A stretch of 26,517 nt of DNA from an uncultured Pseudoflavonifractor sp. (GTDB lineage: Bacteria > Bacillota > Clostridia > Oscillospirales > Oscillospiraceae): NCBI GenBank assembly GCA_904419835.1, contig CAJFTA010000032.1, forward strand, positions 1 through 26,517. Direction: 5' to 3'. Shown piece after piece: positions 1 to 6,640 of this stretch (the first letter of the stretch is position 1; each line of letters begins with the position of its first letter). The notes beneath the pieces are model-generated. The model did not search any database. It had not been told where the DNA came from and was given only the letters and a program-made list of their open reading frames with translations. Both the position numbers and the translations under genes were made by a program.

Positions 1-5
1 CATTG

Positions 6-99
6 CGGGGCATTCGATTCCACGCGAGGCGGGCGGCTGCCCCCTCGCGCTCCCCCACCCCGACACAGGCGGATTCTGTTCAACCGAGGTTTTTCGACA
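6..99 (-). repeat. Left copy of a 94-bp dispersed repeat (inverted relative to the right end)
   Basis: Read on the minus strand, this 94-bp unit begins TGTCGAAAAACCTCGG and ends GGAATCGAATGCCCCG. It matches 26357-26450 on the plus strand at 87 of 94 positions by hand alignment. It contains an imperfect palindrome (CGCGAGG ... CCTCGCG around a GC-rich core) that would fold as a hairpin. No open frame runs through it. It lies directly beside a strong hairpin at 105-135, and the right copy has the same arrangement with a different hairpin. It is probably a dispersed intergenic element of this genome; its identity is unknown to me. Confidence 0.85.
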
Positions 100-104
100 G
101 CCTG

Positions 105-135
105 AGGAGCGGGACCGCATAACGGTCCCGCTCCT
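105..135. terminator. Perfect 13-bp hairpin, possible terminator
   Basis: Arms AGGAGCGGGACCG (105-117) and CGGTCCCGCTCCT (123-135) pair perfectly around a 5-nt loop. On the plus strand only a short T stretch follows (ATATTTTC), so it is a weak classical terminator. On the minus strand it runs into the 94-bp repeat. The gene it would serve lies outside the window. Confidence 0.5.
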
Positions 136-155
136 GATATTTTCGTAGTCCCACC

Positions 156-328
156 CCCCGGCAAAGCCTTAATCTCATTAAGATAAGGGCTCCAACGCAG
201 CCGCCGATTTTTGCGCTTTTGTCAAGTGGTTTTTGTGTCTTTTTTCAAATATTTGCAGAACAGACCAGACTGTATGCGAGACAGTCTGGTCTGTTCCTTA
301 TCTTAACGAGATTAAGGCTTTGCCGGGG
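156..328. mobile_element. MITE-like element with 33-bp terminal inverted repeats
   Basis: Positions 156-188 and 296-328 are inverted copies of one another with a single mismatch in 33 bp; the outer end reads CCCCGGCAAAGCCTTAATCT. The 173-bp unit encodes nothing. It contains a second perfect inverted repeat of 16 bp (258-273 and 281-296) whose right arm abuts the right terminal repeat. Non-coding DNA of this size with long matched ends fits a miniature inverted-repeat transposable element. I see no clean target-site duplication: AGTCCC at 147-152 and AGTTCC at 329-334 are similar but not symmetrically placed. A long nested terminator structure is the alternative. Confidence 0.5.
258..296. repeat. 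Perfect 16-bp inverted repeat (hairpin) inside the MITE-like element
   Basis: GAACAGACCAGACTGT at 258-273 pairs with ACAGTCTGGTCTGTTC at 281-296 around a 7-nt loop. On the minus strand it is followed by TGCAAATATTTGAAAAAAG, with no T-run in terminator position. Confidence 0.75.
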
Positions 329-569
329 AGTTCCGTAAAAGCTTTAGCGGAGAGTAGGAAATAAAAAGGCCCTTTGCTATACTGAGAGTGCGGTCTGCCA
401 ACTGCACAAAAGAAAGCAAAACATCTTCCAGCCTCAGGGCACCCTGACCGCCGATGAAGCGGCGGCCATCCTCTCCGCGTTTATGGCGGCATAATTCCGC
501 ATCACCGCCGGGACCCCGGGGCGCACAGGCGGTCCTCAGTATTTTTGGACATAGATGAGGAAATGGGCC
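329..569 (+). other. Intergenic stretch with a possible gene-end remnant (TAA at 492-494)
   Basis: No complete gene is visible between the MITE-like element and rarA. One plus-strand frame, open from a TAG just after 343 to a TAA at 492-494, ends in protein-like residues (QGTLTADEAAAILSAFMAA) but has no start codon or ribosome binding site. It may be the tail of a gene cut away by rearrangement, or chance in GC-rich DNA. Confidence 0.25.
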
Positions 570-598
570 TTTACGAAAAATCGAACACATGTTACACT
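570..598 (+). promoter_or_regulatory. Possible sigma-A promoter for rarA
   Basis: TTTACG (570-575), a 17-bp spacer and TACACT (593-598). Each box matches the consensus at four of six positions, so this is a modest candidate. It lies about 75 bp before the chosen rarA start. Confidence 0.35.
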
Positions 599-673
599 AT
601 ATAAGATAGACAGCATATGCAGCGGCTGCCCCGAGGGGAAGCCGCGCAAATCGAGAAAAGGGAGGCCGTGGAT

Positions 674-1939
674 ATGGCATACCGGCCTTTGGCGGATGAA
701 ATCCGTCCGGAAAGCCTGGACGATGTGGTAGGACAGCGGCATATTCTGGGGGAGGGCGGGCTTCTCCGCCGCATCATTGAGAGCGGGAAAATTCCCAATT
801 TGGTCTTTTACGGCCCCTCCGGCACGGGAAAGACCACGGTGGCCAACATCATTGCCCGCCGTTCCGGCCGGGCCCTGCGGCGCATCAACGCCACCACCGG
901 GTCCCTCTCCGACATCAAGGATGTGATTGCCGATGTGGGCACCATGCTGGCCCCCAACGGAATCCTGCTGTACCTGGACGAGATCCAGTACTTTAATAAG
1001 AAGCAGCAGCAGTCCCTGCTGGAGGTCATAGAGAAGGGGGATGTGACCCTGGTGGCATCCACCACAGAAAACCCCTATTTCTATGTGTATAACGCAGTAC
1101 TCAGCCGGTCCACAGTCTTTGAGTTCAAGCCGGTGACAGCGGAGGATGTGCTGCCCGCCGTGGACCGGGGAATCGCCATGATGGAGCAGCGGCTGGGGGA
1201 GCAGGCGGTCTGTGAGGACGGGGTGCGGGAGCATATCGCCTCGGCCTGCGGCGGCGACGTGCGCAAGGCTATGAACGCGGTGGAGCTGCTGCTCAACTCC
1301 GCCCGGCGGAGGGACGGCGTGCTGACTGTGACTCTGGAGGATGCCAGGGCTGTGGCCCAGCGGTCGGCCATGCGGTACGACAGGGAAGGGGACAACCACT
1401 ATGACATTGTCTCCGCCCTCCAGAAATCGGTTCGGGGTTCCGACCCGGACGCAGCCCTCCACTACCTGGCCCGGCTGCTGGAGGCCGGGGATCTGGTCTC
1501 CGCCTGCCGCCGGATGATGGTCATGGCCTGTGAGGACGTGGGGCTGGCCTACCCTCAGATTATCCCCATTGTGAAGAGCTGCATTGACGCGGCCAATATG
1601 CTGGGCCTGCCCGAGGCGCAGATCCCGCTGGCCGACGCGGTGGTGCTGATGGCCACCTCGCCCAAGTCCAACTCCGCCTACCTGGGCATAGGCCGGGCCA
1701 TGGCCGATGTGCGGGCGGGGAAGACCGGGGACATTCCCCGCCACCTCCAGAATGTGCATCTGGACTCCTCCGGCATGGAGCGGGAGCAGGGGTATCTCTA
1801 CCCCCACGACTACCCCCACCACTATGTAAAGCAGCAGTACTTGCCGGATAAGCTGGCGGGGACCGTCTACTATGAGTACGGCGAAAACAAAACCGAGCAG
1901 GCCGCCAGGCGCTACTGGGATGAAATCAAGGGAGGCTGA
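674..1939 (+). CDS. rarA: Replication-associated recombination protein A (RarA/MgsA AAA+ ATPase)
   Basis: RarA is a clamp-loader-like AAA+ ATPase that acts at stalled replication forks. The 421-residue product has Walker A GPSGTGKT (residues 47-54), Walker B LLYLDEIQ (98-105) and a sensor-1 region VASTTENPYF near 128-136, followed by the family's C-terminal clamp-loader-like domains (ending YPHHYVKQQYLP). I chose ATG at 674 because AGGGAGG precedes it by eight bases and MAYRPLADEIRPESLDDVVGQ matches the usual N-terminus. An in-frame ATG at 617 would add 19 residues but lacks a convincing binding site. The patatin-like gene starts 5 bp after the stop, and its ribosome binding site lies within the last rarA codons, so the two are probably co-transcribed. 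Confidence 0.96.
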   Translation: MAYRPLADEIRPESLDDVVGQRHILGEGGLLRRIIESGKIPNLVFYGPSGTGKTTVANIIARRSGRALRRINATTGSLSDIKDVIADVGTMLAPNGILLYLDEIQYFNKKQQQSLLEVIEKGDVTLVASTTENPYFYVYNAVLSRSTVFEFKPVTAEDVLPAVDRGIAMMEQRLGEQAVCEDGVREHIASACGGDVRKAMNAVELLLNSARRRDGVLTVTLEDARAVAQRSAMRYDREGDNHYDIVSALQKSVRGSDPDAALHYLARLLEAGDLVSACRRMMVMACEDVGLAYPQIIPIVKSCIDAANMLGLPEAQIPLADAVVLMATSPKSNSAYLGIGRAMADVRAGKTGDIPRHLQNVHLDSSGMEREQGYLYPHDYPHHYVKQQYLPDKLAGTVYYEYGENKTEQAARRYWDEIKGG

Positions 1940-1944
1940 TTGCA

Positions 1945-2799
1945 ATGAAGACAGGACTGGTATTGGAGGGCGGCGCCTTTCGGACGATTTTTTCCAGCGG
2001 TGCCTGTGACGGGCTGCTGGCAGGGGATATTATGCCGGACTACTGCGTGGGCGTCTCGGCGGGCATCGCCTACGGCGTCAGCTACATCTCAAAGCAGAGC
2101 GGGCGCAACCTGGAAATCCTCACACGCTACGCCAACGACAAGCGGTATATGGGGGCGAACAACCTCTTCCGGCCGGGCAACCACCGGTGCTACTTCGGGC
2201 TGAAATTTACCTACGACACCATCCCCAATGAGCTGATCCCCTTTGACTACGACACCTTTGCCGCCTTTCCCGGGGAGGTGGAAGCGGTGGTCACCAATAT
2301 GGACACCGGAAAGGCGGAGTACCTCACCGTCCCCAAGCGGGATAACCACTTCGAGCTGCTCCAGGCCACCTGTGCGCTTCCGTTCCTCTTTCCTGTCTAC
2401 CACATCAACGGCAAGCCCTACATGGACGGCGGCACGGCGGACGCCATCCCCTATGACCGGGCAGTGGAGAAGGGCTGTGACCGCATTGTGGTGATTCTCA
2501 CCCGGGAGCGGTCTTATATCCGCAAGACCGAGTCCCTCCAGCCGCTGATTGACCGCTGCTACCGCAAGTATCCTAAGTTCTGCGACGCTATGCGCCGCCG
2601 GGCAGATACCTACAACGCCTGCCGCGGGCGGCTGTTCCGTCTGGAGCAGGAGGGAAAGGTTCTGATTATCGCCCCCAAATGCACCAAGGGCTTTTCCCGC
2701 ACGGAGCGGGATGTGGAGAAAATCAAGGCGCTCTATCAGGACGGGTACCAGCAGGCAGTAGCCCGCCAGGAGGAGATCCGCGCCTTCCTGAAGGGCTGA
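1945..2799 (+). CDS. Patatin-like phospholipase family protein
   Basis: A 284-residue predicted serine lipid acyl hydrolase with the patatin Ser-Asp dyad. Visible motifs are the oxyanion-hole loop LEGGAFR (residues 7-13), the nucleophile elbow GVSAG (36-40, Ser38) and the catalytic Asp in MDGGTADAIPY (Asp161-Gly-Gly). Length and motif spacing resemble the bacterial YjjU-like branch. There is no signal peptide or membrane segment, so it is probably cytoplasmic or membrane-peripheral. GGAGG at 1931-1935, inside the end of rarA, sets the ATG at 1945. Pairing with rarA suggests shared transcription rather than a known shared function. Substrate cannot be told from sequence. A terminator follows at 2806-2835. 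Confidence 0.92.
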   Translation: MKTGLVLEGGAFRTIFSSGACDGLLAGDIMPDYCVGVSAGIAYGVSYISKQSGRNLEILTRYANDKRYMGANNLFRPGNHRCYFGLKFTYDTIPNELIPFDYDTFAAFPGEVEAVVTNMDTGKAEYLTVPKRDNHFELLQATCALPFLFPVYHINGKPYMDGGTADAIPYDRAVEKGCDRIVVILTRERSYIRKTESLQPLIDRCYRKYPKFCDAMRRRADTYNACRGRLFRLEQEGKVLIIAPKCTKGFSRTERDVEKIKALYQDGYQQAVARQEEIRAFLKG

Positions 2800-2805
2800 G
2801 TCGAG

Positions 2806-2835
2806 GACAGGGCAGCTTGCCGCCCTGTCTTTTTT
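2806..2835 (+). terminator. Rho-independent terminator after the patatin-like gene
   Basis: GACAGGGC (2806-2813) and GCCCTGTC (2822-2829) form the stem, followed at once by TTTTTT (2830-2835). Confidence 0.9.
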
Positions 2836-2893
2836 ATAGACACATCGTTGGAACTGTATCTTGACTTCCAGGGGGAGTATGATATTCTTTAAT

Positions 2894-2923
2894 TGAGTGT
2901 CAACATTTTGACGTTTTCACTCA
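2894..2923. promoter_or_regulatory. Operator-like dyad upstream of the flavoreductase
   Basis: An imperfect dyad with outer arms TGAGTG and CACTCA and inner arms GTCAA and TTGAC, about 25-55 bp before the GTG start. A TTGACT box with TATTCT 16 bp further on (about 2861-2888) lies just upstream and could be the promoter. It may bind a repressor or activator of this respiratory gene. Confidence 0.4.
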
Positions 2924-2947
2924 AAAAATATCTAGGAGGTAGATACT

Positions 2948-5050
2948 GTGAAAGGAAAGAAGCTCATCGCTCTTGCGCTCTCTCTGTCCATGGTGCTCTC
3001 CCTGGCTGCCTGCGGCAGTGGAGAGACGCCGCCCAGCAGCGAGCCGCCCCTCACAACCCCTGTCCTCTATACGGCCGGCACATACAGCGCCGAAGCCCAG
3101 GGCATGGAGAGTGCGGTCAAGGTGACCGTGACCGTCAGCGAAAATGAGATCACCGACGTGACCATCGACGTGTCCGGCGAGACAGCCGGCTACGGCGCCG
3201 ACGTGGGGGAGCCCATGAAGGAGGCCATTCTGGAGGCCCAATCCGCTGAGGTAGACAGCATCTCCGGCGCCACCATCACCAGCGACGCGGTCAAGTCCGC
3301 CGTGCAGAAGTGCCTGGATCAGGCCATGGGCAAGGAGGAGAACACCGCCGCCGCCGGCTATACGCCCGGTACCTACACCGCTACCGCCGCCGGCCATAAC
3401 GGCGACATGACTGTGGAGGTCACCTTTGACGAGACCAGCATCACCGATGTGAAGGTCACCGATCATACGGAGACCTACGGTCTGGGCTACGGCCTGAGCA
3501 CCACCCCTGTGGAGGCGCTGCCTACTGCCATTGTGGAGAGCCAGTCCCTGGCCGTGGACTCTGTGGCCAGCGCCACAGTCACCAGCGCCGCCATCAAGCA
3601 GGCGGTGGCCGACTGTGTGTCCAAGGCCGGCGGCGACGCCGAGGCCCTGAAGTCCGCTCCCGTGGACCGGCCCGAGCCCACTGACGAGACCTACGATGTG
3701 GATGTGGTGGTGGTTGGCGCCGGCGCAGCCGGACTGGCCGCTGCCAACACCGCGCTGGAGGCCGGCGCCAATGTGCTGGTTCTGGAGAAAGTAGGCGTCA
3801 CCGGCGGCTCAACAACCCGCAGCGGCGGCAAGATTCTGGGCGCCGGCACCCCGTGGCAGGAGGCCCAGGGGTATGAGGACACCCCTGAGATGATGTACGA
3901 CTACCTGATGAGCTTCGATCGGGACGGCATCATGGACGAGGACCTGGTGCGGGCTTTCTGTGAGAATTCTGCTGAGAACATCCAGTGGCTGGTGGACCGG
4001 GGCGTGAAGATTCAGGACGTGGAACCCATCCACAGCTCCCTGACGCCCTGGCGGGTCCACAACGTGGAGGGCGGCGGCGGCCAGACCAGCGGCCACGGCG
4101 GCCAGTTCTGCGTACCTCTGACCAACGCCTATGAGCAGGCCGGCGGCAAGATTATCTACAACTGCCGCGCCAACGAGCTCCTCACCGATGAGAGCGGCGC
4201 TGTTGTGGGCGTGAAGGCTGAGAAGTCCGACGGCAGCACTGTCACGGTCAACGCTCCGGCTGTGATTCTGGCCACCGGCGGCTATGCCCACAACGAGGAG
4301 ATGCTGGCCAAGTACAACGACTTCCTGCCCACCAACGCCTATTCCGGTGTGCCCATGACCAACGTGGGCGACGGCATTGAGATGGCCACCGCGGTGGGAG
4401 CCAAGAACTTTGACGCCCCCGGCCTCCAGCTGGTCTATGTGAGCTACGACTGCTACTGCGGCATCAACGAGGAATCCGGCCTCATTGTCAGCGAGGACGG
4501 CGACCGCGTGGTGAACGAGTGGTCCTACCAGTCCCACGTGGCCCAGGCCCTGGCCGACGCGGACAGCACCTGCGGCTACTACATCACCGCCTCCAAGGAC
4601 GGCCAGTGCGTGGAGCCCTATCCCACCCTGGCCGGCGGCATCCAGATTGAGTCCGTGCCCCATGCCTCCTCCATTGAGGAGCTGGCCGGCCTCATCGGGA
4701 TGGACCCCGCCGTGCTCCAGGCCACTGTGGACCGGTACAACGAGCTGTGCGCCAAGGGCAGCGACGATGACTTCGGCAAGCCCGCCGAGTACATGATCCC
4801 TGTGGAGGGCGACACCTATTACGCCTTCCGCATGACCCCCGGCTCCTCCGTCACCTTCGGCGGTCTTCAGATTGACACCGGCGCCCATGTGCTGGACACC
4901 AACGATCAGCCCATTCCCGGCCTGTATGCCGCCGGAGAGGTGGCCTTTACCGGCCTGTTCGATGCCGAGTACCCCTGCTGCGGCATGGCCATCGGATCTG
5001 CCATCTACTATGGCCGTGTGGCCGCGGCCAACGCGGTGGCCGGTCAGTAA
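2948..5050 (+). CDS. Lipoprotein flavoreductase: two FMN-binding domains fused to an FAD-binding fumarate reductase-type domain
   Basis: A 700-residue predicted extracytoplasmic reductase. It has a lipoprotein signal with lipobox LAAC (Cys22), an FMN_bind domain (about 45-125) with the flavinylation motif DSISGAT (Thr109), a second FMN_bind domain (about 140-225) with the altered motif DSVASAT (Thr210), and an FAD-binding fumarate/urocanate reductase-type domain from about 250 (GAGAAG 257-262, Glu280). FMN_bind domains carry FMN linked to the Thr by ApbE and pass electrons to the FAD domain, where an organic acceptor is reduced in anaerobic respiration. At positions that appear to match the Shewanella fumarate reductase residues, His371 is kept, but the catalytic Arg is Gln528 and other substrate-binding His/Arg positions differ. 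The acceptor is therefore probably not fumarate. The GTG start at 2948 follows AGGAGGT by seven bases. No ApbE or cytochrome gene is nearby. Confidence 0.9.
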   Translation: MKGKKLIALALSLSMVLSLAACGSGETPPSSEPPLTTPVLYTAGTYSAEAQGMESAVKVTVTVSENEITDVTIDVSGETAGYGADVGEPMKEAILEAQSAEVDSISGATITSDAVKSAVQKCLDQAMGKEENTAAAGYTPGTYTATAAGHNGDMTVEVTFDETSITDVKVTDHTETYGLGYGLSTTPVEALPTAIVESQSLAVDSVASATVTSAAIKQAVADCVSKAGGDAEALKSAPVDRPEPTDETYDVDVVVVGAGAAGLAAANTALEAGANVLVLEKVGVTGGSTTRSGGKILGAGTPWQEAQGYEDTPEMMYDYLMSFDRDGIMDEDLVRAFCENSAENIQWLVDRGVKIQDVEPIHSSLTPWRVHNVEGGGGQTSGHGGQFCVPLTNAYEQAGGKIIYNCRANELLTDESGAVVGVKAEKSDGSTVTVNAPAVILATGGYAHNEEMLAKYNDFLPTNAYSGVPMTNVGDGIEMATAVGAKNFDAPGLQLVYVSYDCYCGINEESGLIVSEDGDRVVNEWSYQSHVAQALADADSTCGYYITASKDGQCVEPYPTLAGGIQIESVPHASSIEELAGLIGMDPAVLQATVDRYNELCAKGSDDDFGKPAEYMIPVEGDTYYAFRMTPGSSVTFGGLQIDTGAHVLDTNDQPIPGLYAAGEVAFTGLFDAEYPCCGMAIGSAIYYGRVAAANAVAGQ

Positions 5051-5065
5051 CCCCAAATACATGTT

Positions 5066-5107
5066 ATTCACAGCCCCCGGCGCATTACTGCGCCGGGGGC
5101 TGTGAAT
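5066..5107. terminator. Perfect 19-bp hairpin after the flavoreductase
   Basis: Positions 5066-5084 and 5089-5107 are perfect inverted copies around the loop TTAC (ATTCACAGCCCCCGG at the outer end). No T-run follows on the plus strand. Its place 15 bp after the stop codon suggests transcription termination or mRNA 3'-end protection. Confidence 0.7.
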
Positions 5108-5159
5108 ATGTGCAGTGTATGGCAAATGTAAAAAACAGATTAAAATCATATAAACCCTA

Positions 5160-5188
5160 TTGACAGTCAAATGACCTTATGATATATT
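5160..5188 (+). promoter_or_regulatory. Sigma-A promoter of the DUF1836 gene
   Basis: TTGACA (5160-5165), an exact 17-bp spacer and TATATT (5183-5188). The start codon follows 26 bp later. Confidence 0.85.
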
Positions 5189-5214
5189 TAAATCACCTTA
5201 AGGAGGCGGTCAAT

Positions 5215-5802
5215 ATGAGAGATGTACTGCCGGGAACCACGGTTGAAGCCGATCTGAGACGGCCAGACGCAGCAGACATGCTGCTGTCGCCGCTGTTCCT
5301 CACCGGAGGCCTGATGCTTTCCCAGGTCTCCCAACTGACGGGACTGGAGCCTTACGTCATCCAGAACTGGGTGAAACGGGGCTTTGTCTCCCCGCCGGAG
5401 CGAAAAAAATACAGCCGCAGGCAATTCTGCCGCATCTTGTTTATCAACATGCTGAAGGATGTGCTTCAGCTTGAGAAAATCTGCCAACTTTTGTCCTACG
5501 TCAACGGCGCGCTGGCCGACGAGTCAGACGACCTGGTGGACGATTCCTATCTCTACACCTGTCTGGTCCGCCTGCTTGGGCGGCTGGAGGAGACGCCTAT
5601 GCCGGGGGACGAGGAGCTGGTCCGCTGGTGCGACGAAGTGCTCTTTGACTATGGCGAGCCCTGTCCGGGCGCCCGGAGGAGGGTAAGCCGCACCCTGCGG
5701 GTTCTTTTCACCGCCTATGAGTCCGCCTGCCTCAAGCGGAAGGCGGAGGGTCTGATCCAGGCGCTGGAGGAACCCGGGGAGGGAGCACCTGCGGCTTTTT
5801 AA
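5215..5802 (+). CDS. DUF1836 domain-containing protein, MerR-like DNA-binding regulator
   Basis: The 195-residue product carries the DUF1836 signature: LSQVSQLTGLEPYVIQNWVK (residues 35-54) forms a MerR-type helix-turn-helix and RGFVSPPERKKYSRRQFCRI the wing. A helical region (LQLEKICQLLSYVNG, 85-99) and a C-terminal helical domain follow. No cofactor-binding motif is apparent. The family occurs in Firmicutes and its targets are unknown to me. ATG 5215 follows AAGGAGG by eight bases; an in-frame ATG at 5179 overlaps the -10 box of the promoter and is rejected. The gene has its own promoter and sits between the flavoreductase and the NfeD-flotillin cluster, so it could regulate either. Confidence 0.88.
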   Translation: MRDVLPGTTVEADLRRPDAADMLLSPLFLTGGLMLSQVSQLTGLEPYVIQNWVKRGFVSPPERKKYSRRQFCRILFINMLKDVLQLEKICQLLSYVNGALADESDDLVDDSYLYTCLVRLLGRLEETPMPGDEELVRWCDEVLFDYGEPCPGARRRVSRTLRVLFTAYESACLKRKAEGLIQALEEPGEGAPAAF

Positions 5803-5870
5803 TAAATTTTCCCATGGCGTCACATTTCCAGCATGAAAAGACATATTCAAAATGAAAGGAGGGGAGCGCT

Positions 5871-6608
5871 GTGGAGGCCTGGCTGGAATCACTGACCGTG
5901 CTGCAGCGGGTCATGCTGTTCATCGCAGTCCCTGCCACACTGCTGCTTCTGATTCAGACGGTGATGCTGTTCATCGGGCTGGGAGGCGGCGACGGGGACG
6001 CCGACGGCGGCTTGGATGGCGACGGTTCAGACGCCGTTGACCTAGATCCGGACGGAGACGGAATCTCCGGCGGAGCAGCGGCGGACTTGGACGGAGACGG
6101 AACCCCTGATGGGCTCCACGGAGAGGTTCACGCCGGCGGAGACACCGGAGAAGGGGCCGACGGCCACGGCGGATTTTTCAGCGGCCTGCATGTCTTTACC
6201 ATCCGCGGCTTTATCACATTTTTCACCCTGTTCGGCTGGAGCGGCCTGCTCTTCCTGACCCTGGGCATGCACTGGTTCCCGGCCCTGTTCCTGGCGATAC
6301 AGATCGGCATCATCGGCATGGTGGCTGTGGCCGTGATTCTCCGCGAAGCCCTCAGGCTCCAGTCCGACGGCACGCTGGACGTCCGCAACGCCCTGGGAGA
6401 GCGGGGGAGCGTCTACCTCACCGTCCCCGCGCAAGGGCAGGGGACCGGAAAGGTAAATGTGACCGTACAGGAGCAGCTGCGGGAGTTCGAGGCTGTCACC
6501 CAGGAGACAGCGCCCATTCCCACCGGCTCGGAGATTGTGGTAGTCGGGCTGACGGAGGACGGAACCCTCGTGGTATCTCCGGTTCTGCCCGGAAGAGAAG
6601 AAGTATAA
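5871..6608 (+). CDS. NfeD-family membrane protein with an Asp/Gly-rich loop (YuaF-like)
   Basis: NfeD proteins partner with flotillin/SPFH proteins in membrane microdomains. This 245-residue protein has a first hydrophobic segment (about 12-38), an acidic Asp/Gly-rich loop (40-100), two closely spaced membrane segments (about 111-131 and 135-157) and a C-terminal beta-rich OB-fold region (about 165-240). The loop contains DLDPDGDG (57-64) and DLDGDGTPDG (72-81), which resemble DxDxDG calcium-binding loops of dockerin or thrombospondin type 3 repeats. Such an insert is not in the short B. subtilis YuaF as I know it. GTG 5871 follows AAAGGAGGGG. The flotillin gene starts 32 bp after its stop, as in yuaF-floT. 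Loop topology is uncertain from hydrophobicity alone. Confidence 0.85.
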   Translation: MEAWLESLTVLQRVMLFIAVPATLLLLIQTVMLFIGLGGGDGDADGGLDGDGSDAVDLDPDGDGISGGAAADLDGDGTPDGLHGEVHAGGDTGEGADGHGGFFSGLHVFTIRGFITFFTLFGWSGLLFLTLGMHWFPALFLAIQIGIIGMVAVAVILREALRLQSDGTLDVRNALGERGSVYLTVPAQGQGTGKVNVTVQEQLREFEAVTQETAPIPTGSEIVVVGLTEDGTLVVSPVLPGREEV

Positions 6609-6640
6609 ACTGAGAAGAGAATCAAGAAGGAGAGAATTGT

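Noticed and set aside
147..334. AGTCCC/AGTTCC as a target-site duplication of the MITE-like element
   Set aside because: The copies differ by one base and are not placed symmetrically at the ends of the inverted repeats.
617..673. rarA start at ATG 617
   Set aside because: No convincing ribosome binding site, and the added residues do not resemble RarA; AGGGAGG precedes ATG 674.
2860..2888. TTGACT with TATGAT as a promoter
   Set aside because: The spacer is only 11 bp. A 16-bp spacer to TATTCT is possible but weak, so it is mentioned only as context for the dyad.
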